This document shows positions 7,261-9,349 of a DNA stretch of 9,349 bases, piece after piece; the stretch's first letter is position 1; each line of letters starts with the position of its first letter. The position numbers were made by a program, and so were the translations under genes. Source of the DNA: Chitinophaga pinensis (GTDB taxonomy: Bacteria > Bacteroidota > Bacteroidia > UKL13-3); NCBI GenBank assembly GCA_945875195.1, contig CAMCJW010000100.1, forward strand, positions 1 through 9,349. The letters are read 5' to 3'. The notes under the pieces are model-generated. The model saw only the letters and a list, made by a program, of their open reading frames with translations, was not told the DNA's origin and searched no databases.

Positions 7261-8568
7261 TTATTTCTTGGAATACCGAATTACTTCTAAAATATTTCTT
7301 GGGTTCAGGGCTTTTAAAAATATGGGAAAACCCTCTCTGGGTTTGTAAATAATCAAGATGAAAAACATGGTAAAGTACGACCCAATTAACAATGCGTAAG
7401 CAGCGCCAGTAATACCCATTCTTGGTATCAATATGTATTCACTTACCAAGGTAAAAGTTGCGTTTATCAATTGCAAATAGAACAAGTATTTTTGCTCATG
7501 CATGGCTAACATCCACATGCCCCAAGCTGTTCCCCAGAAAATGGGTAGGCTCAGCCAGATGTGTATTTTAAAAATATGTGGTGCCGCAGGAAATTTTGCA
7601 CCATACAAAAAGCCTATCACTAAATCTCCAAAAATCATTCCTCCAGCTATAATGGTTAATGATCCCCATATCATTAAGCTGTATAGTTGGGTCAGTCTCT
7701 TTATTTGTAATTCTTTGTTGTCTCTATTGTTTACAATGCCCGGAAATACCGCTGCACAAATGGCTACTGGTATAAAATAGCTGGCCTGACTAATCCGTGC
7801 CCCCGCGCCATATTGCCCAACCTGCCCCATGTCTCTCAAAAACCGCGCAATTAAAATAGTATCGGCATTTTGATACAACATTTGCACAAAAGAGGAGAGT
7901 ATGAGCGGTATGGCAAGGTATAAAAGCAGCTTGGCTTCCTTAAAATTAAAACGCCAATACCGAATCATTTGCCCTTCTTTTTTATAAAAAACAAATTGGG
8001 TAAATGCCGCAAATCCAGCCTCAAATGCTGCCATGGTGGCAAACCATTCGAGCGGTGCTTTGATGAAAATAAAAATCAATTTTATGATGGCAGAAACAAA
8101 TAGCGTAATTACCTGCGATATAGCAGTAAACTTTCCTTTTACCTCCGATTGAAAATAGAAATCTATGACCGTAAAAGATTGGAAAATAATAGAAATACTT
8201 AATAGAAAAACGATAAAGGTAGTTTGGGGAGGATCGCGCATCAATGAATAAAAACAGGCGCCACCCATCACAATTAAAGAACCTACAAAACGCATCCAAA
8301 AAGCAGTGCCAATAATTTCGTATTTGTTTTTACCTCTTGTAAGTAATTCACGCACCACTAAGCTATCCAATCCTAAAGTAGAGAAAATGGTAAGGATAGC
8401 TATTACCCCTAAACCATAGGTAATCACCCCAAATTGCGCATCTCCTAAATAACGTACAACTAATACTCCAACCAAGATTCCTGAGATAACTCTCGCCGAT
8501 TTCTCTAACAACATCCAAAAGGAATTGCTTACATAGTTGTTTTTTTCTTTCGGATTTATTTCTTCCAT
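7261..8568 (-). CDS. Oligosaccharide flippase family protein (Wzx-like, MOP superfamily)
   Basis: Polytopic inner-membrane protein of 435 residues with about 12 hydrophobic segments, near residues 15-38, 43-65, 85-108, 117-135, 150-170, 173-195, 215-233, 262-280, 296-322, 335-356, 362-381 and 386-407. The N-terminus (SFWMLLEKSARVISG, then LVVRYLGDAQFGVITYGLG and LGLDSLVVREL) is typical of polysaccharide-biosynthesis flippases, which move undecaprenyl-linked oligosaccharide units across the membrane in Wzx/Wzy pathways. The length is normal for the family. Only 2 bp separate its ATG from the pth stop codon, so translational coupling is likely, and the deacetylase gene follows after 18 bp. No glycosyltransferase or polymerase is in the window, so the glycan it transports cannot be named. 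Other MOP relatives (MurJ, MATE) are less likely because of the N-terminal sequence. Confidence 0.9.
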   Translation of the reverse strand: MEEINPKEKNNYVSNSFWMLLEKSARVISGILVGVLVVRYLGDAQFGVITYGLGVIAILTIFSTLGLDSLVVRELLTRGKNKYEIIGTAFWMRFVGSLIVMGGACFYSLMRDPPQTTFIVFLLSISIIFQSFTVIDFYFQSEVKGKFTAISQVITLFVSAIIKLIFIFIKAPLEWFATMAAFEAGFAAFTQFVFYKKEGQMIRYWRFNFKEAKLLLYLAIPLILSSFVQMLYQNADTILIARFLRDMGQVGQYGAGARISQASYFIPVAICAAVFPGIVNNRDNKELQIKRLTQLYSLMIWGSLTIIAGGMIFGDLVIGFLYGAKFPAAPHIFKIHIWLSLPIFWGTAWGMWMLAMHEQKYLFYLQLINATFTLVSEYILIPRMGITGAAYALLIGSYFTMFFILIIYKPREGFPIFLKALNPRNILEVIRYSKK

Positions 8569-8570
8569 TT

Positions 8571-9131
8571 TTATTTATTAAAATCGTTCATGGTAGCGGC
8601 CAAGCCACGTAATACAAAGCTTTCAACGGCCTGAACCGATTTGTTGATGAGCACTGGAATTTCCTTTAACTCTTCATTGTCCCATTTCCCCAACACAAAT
8701 TCTACTTGTCTGCCTTTGGGGTAATTGTTCCCTATTCCAAATCTTAACCTTGGGTAATTTTGGGTCAGCAATAATTCTTGTATGCTTTTTAAACCATTGT
8801 GCCCGGCATCACTGCCATTTCCTCTGATCCTAATTTTATTAAATCCAATGGCCAAATCATCCACCACTACAAACACATTTTCTACAGGTATTTTAAGTGC
8901 TTGCATCCAATAGCGCACAGCCTTTCCGCTTAGGTTCATATAGGTATTGGGTTTAATCACAAAAACTTGTCTACCCCTTAACGAAAACTCGGCCAAATCT
9001 GCATATCTATCAGGCTTAAAACTTTCTTTATATTTTTCTGCCAAAGCATCGGCCACATCAAAACCAATATTATGACGAGTTTGTGCATACTCATCACCAA
9101 TATTGCCAAGGCCTACTATCAAATACTTCAT
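8571..9131 (-). CDS. pth: Peptidyl-tRNA hydrolase
   Basis: Releases tRNA from peptidyl-tRNAs that drop off ribosomes; cytosolic and normally essential. From the start chosen here it is 186 residues (E. coli 194). It begins MKYLIVGLGNIGDEYAQTRH and shows N10, catalytic H20, N66 in PNTYMNLSG, D91 in VVVDDL and N112 in DAGHNGL, which match the E. coli residues N10, H20, N68, D93 and N114. The open frame extends 12 codons further to an ATG at 9167, but I reject that start: the extension is encoded partly by a heptanucleotide repeat, lacks family similarity, and the TAnnTTTG promoter box lies inside it. The gene heads a tight cluster with the flippase 2 bp downstream. Confidence 0.97.
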   Translation of the reverse strand: MKYLIVGLGNIGDEYAQTRHNIGFDVADALAEKYKESFKPDRYADLAEFSLRGRQVFVIKPNTYMNLSGKAVRYWMQALKIPVENVFVVVDDLAIGFNKIRIRGNGSDAGHNGLKSIQELLLTQNYPRLRFGIGNNYPKGRQVEFVLGKWDNEELKEIPVLINKSVQAVESFVLRGLAATMNDFNK

Positions 9132-9137
9132 TTGCGG

Positions 9138-9145
9138 CAAAAGTA
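9138..9145 (-). promoter_or_regulatory. Candidate promoter -7 box for pth
   Basis: The minus strand reads TACTTTTG, an exact TAnnTTTG match, with only 6 nt between it and the pth ATG at 9131. If the box is used with normal geometry, the mRNA would start at or within a few nt of the start codon, making it leaderless or nearly so. The -33 position is occupied by the heptamer repeat and has no TTG. Confidence 0.5.
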
Positions 9146-9154
9146 GAGAAAATT

Positions 9155-9183
9155 GTCCATAGTCCATAGACCATGGTCCATAG
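9155..9183. repeat. Degenerate heptanucleotide tandem repeat
   Basis: Four 7-bp units in plus-strand order: GTCCATA (9155-9161), GTCCATA (9162-9168), GACCATG (9169-9175) and GTCCATA (9176-9182), then a final G. Variation is confined to unit positions 2 and 7, giving consensus GWCCATR. The third and fourth units create the palindrome GACCATGGTC (9169-9178). It lies immediately upstream of the pth promoter box. Confidence 0.75.
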
Positions 9184-9190
9184 CAAAAGG

Positions 9191-9273
9191 CAGGGGTATT
9201 CCATAAACAGCTGAGACCACCAACGACTAAAGACCCAACCTACGCTGAAGCTTCGGCTGGCAAAGCAAAGACC
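9191..9273. other. GC-elevated spacer with imperfect palindrome
   Basis: About 43 of 83 bases are G or C, in contrast to the very AT-rich sequence that follows. It contains GCTGAAGCTTCGGC (9244-9257), a palindrome apart from one T/G pair, around a perfect GAAGCTTC. No open frame is supported. It may be a dispersed intergenic repeat or a structured element. Confidence 0.35.
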
Positions 9274-9278
9274 TTGTA

Positions 9279-9310
9279 TTTGTAAATTATATTTATATTT
9301 TATATTTTTG
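9279..9310 (+). promoter_or_regulatory. Bacteroidota-type promoter for a divergent gene
   Basis: TTTG at 9279-9282 and TATTTTTG at 9303-9310 are separated by 20 nt, matching the -33 TTTG and -7 TAnnTTTG consensus and spacing of Bacteroidota. The next ATG is 21 nt downstream at 9332. This is the best-formed promoter in the window. Confidence 0.65.
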
Positions 9311-9331
9311 TTTTATAAAACTAGCAGTGTT

Positions 9332-9349
9332 ATGTCAACATTTACAAGT
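9332..9349 (+). CDS. Start of a divergent gene, only six codons visible
   Basis: ATG followed by codons for S-T-F-T-S to the window edge, placed 21 nt after a consensus promoter. It is the only plus-strand gene suggested in the window. Six residues are too few to name a product, and the call rests on the promoter placement. Confidence 0.5.

Noticed and set aside
8021..8299. 92-codon minus-strand frame rich in Phe, Tyr and His
   Set aside because: Out-of-frame shadow inside the flippase gene; its composition reflects membrane-helix codons read in another frame.
9132..9167. Twelve-residue N-terminal extension of Pth
   Set aside because: The extension comes before the conserved MKYLIVGLGN start, overlaps the heptamer repeat and contains the likely promoter.
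9155..9183. CRISPR-like array
   Set aside because: Units are only 7 bp with no spacers, so it is a simple tandem repeat.

Overview
The window looks like chromosomal DNA of a low-GC member of the Bacteroidota. Three things point there. There is a DUF5723-type outer-membrane protein beside a large lipoprotein. Recognisable Shine-Dalgarno sequences are absent before the starts I checked. Four TAnnTTTG boxes (the Bacteroidota sigma -7 element) lie 6-21 nt upstream of four separate start codons. I cannot name the genus; the protein families would fit a Sphingobacteriia/Chitinophagia/Cytophagia-like lineage.

Layout: almost everything is on the minus strand, so transcription runs from high to low coordinates. 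At the right end is a short divergent region (9132-9331). It carries the pth promoter, a degenerate heptanucleotide repeat, a GC-elevated palindromic patch, and a well-formed plus-strand promoter for a gene of which only six codons are visible. Leftwards follows a tight cluster: pth (peptidyl-tRNA hydrolase), a 12-helix Wzx-like oligosaccharide flippase (2 bp gap), a DUF7033/NodB-like polysaccharide deacetylase family protein (18 bp gap) and cysS (cysteinyl-tRNA synthetase, 30 bp gap, with its own promoter box). Two translation housekeeping genes thus flank two cell-surface polysaccharide genes. After 90 bp containing a promoter box and a 21-bp-spaced direct repeat comes an unrecognised 118-residue protein.

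The stretch 3235-3996 (762 bp) holds no gene I can support, only two good inverted repeats and a weak terminator-like hairpin. Left of it is a two-gene unit: a 706-residue lipoprotein of unknown function and, 23 bp downstream, a DUF5723 family outer-membrane protein that runs off the left edge. The pair probably forms a cell-envelope module, but its function is not known from sequence.

I see no rRNA, tRNA, CRISPR array, transposase or phage gene. Most of the window is ordinary. The parts worth a second look are the lipoprotein/DUF5723 pair, the orphan 118-aa gene with its repeat-bearing promoter, the heptamer repeat upstream of pth, and the hairpins in the 762-bp gap.
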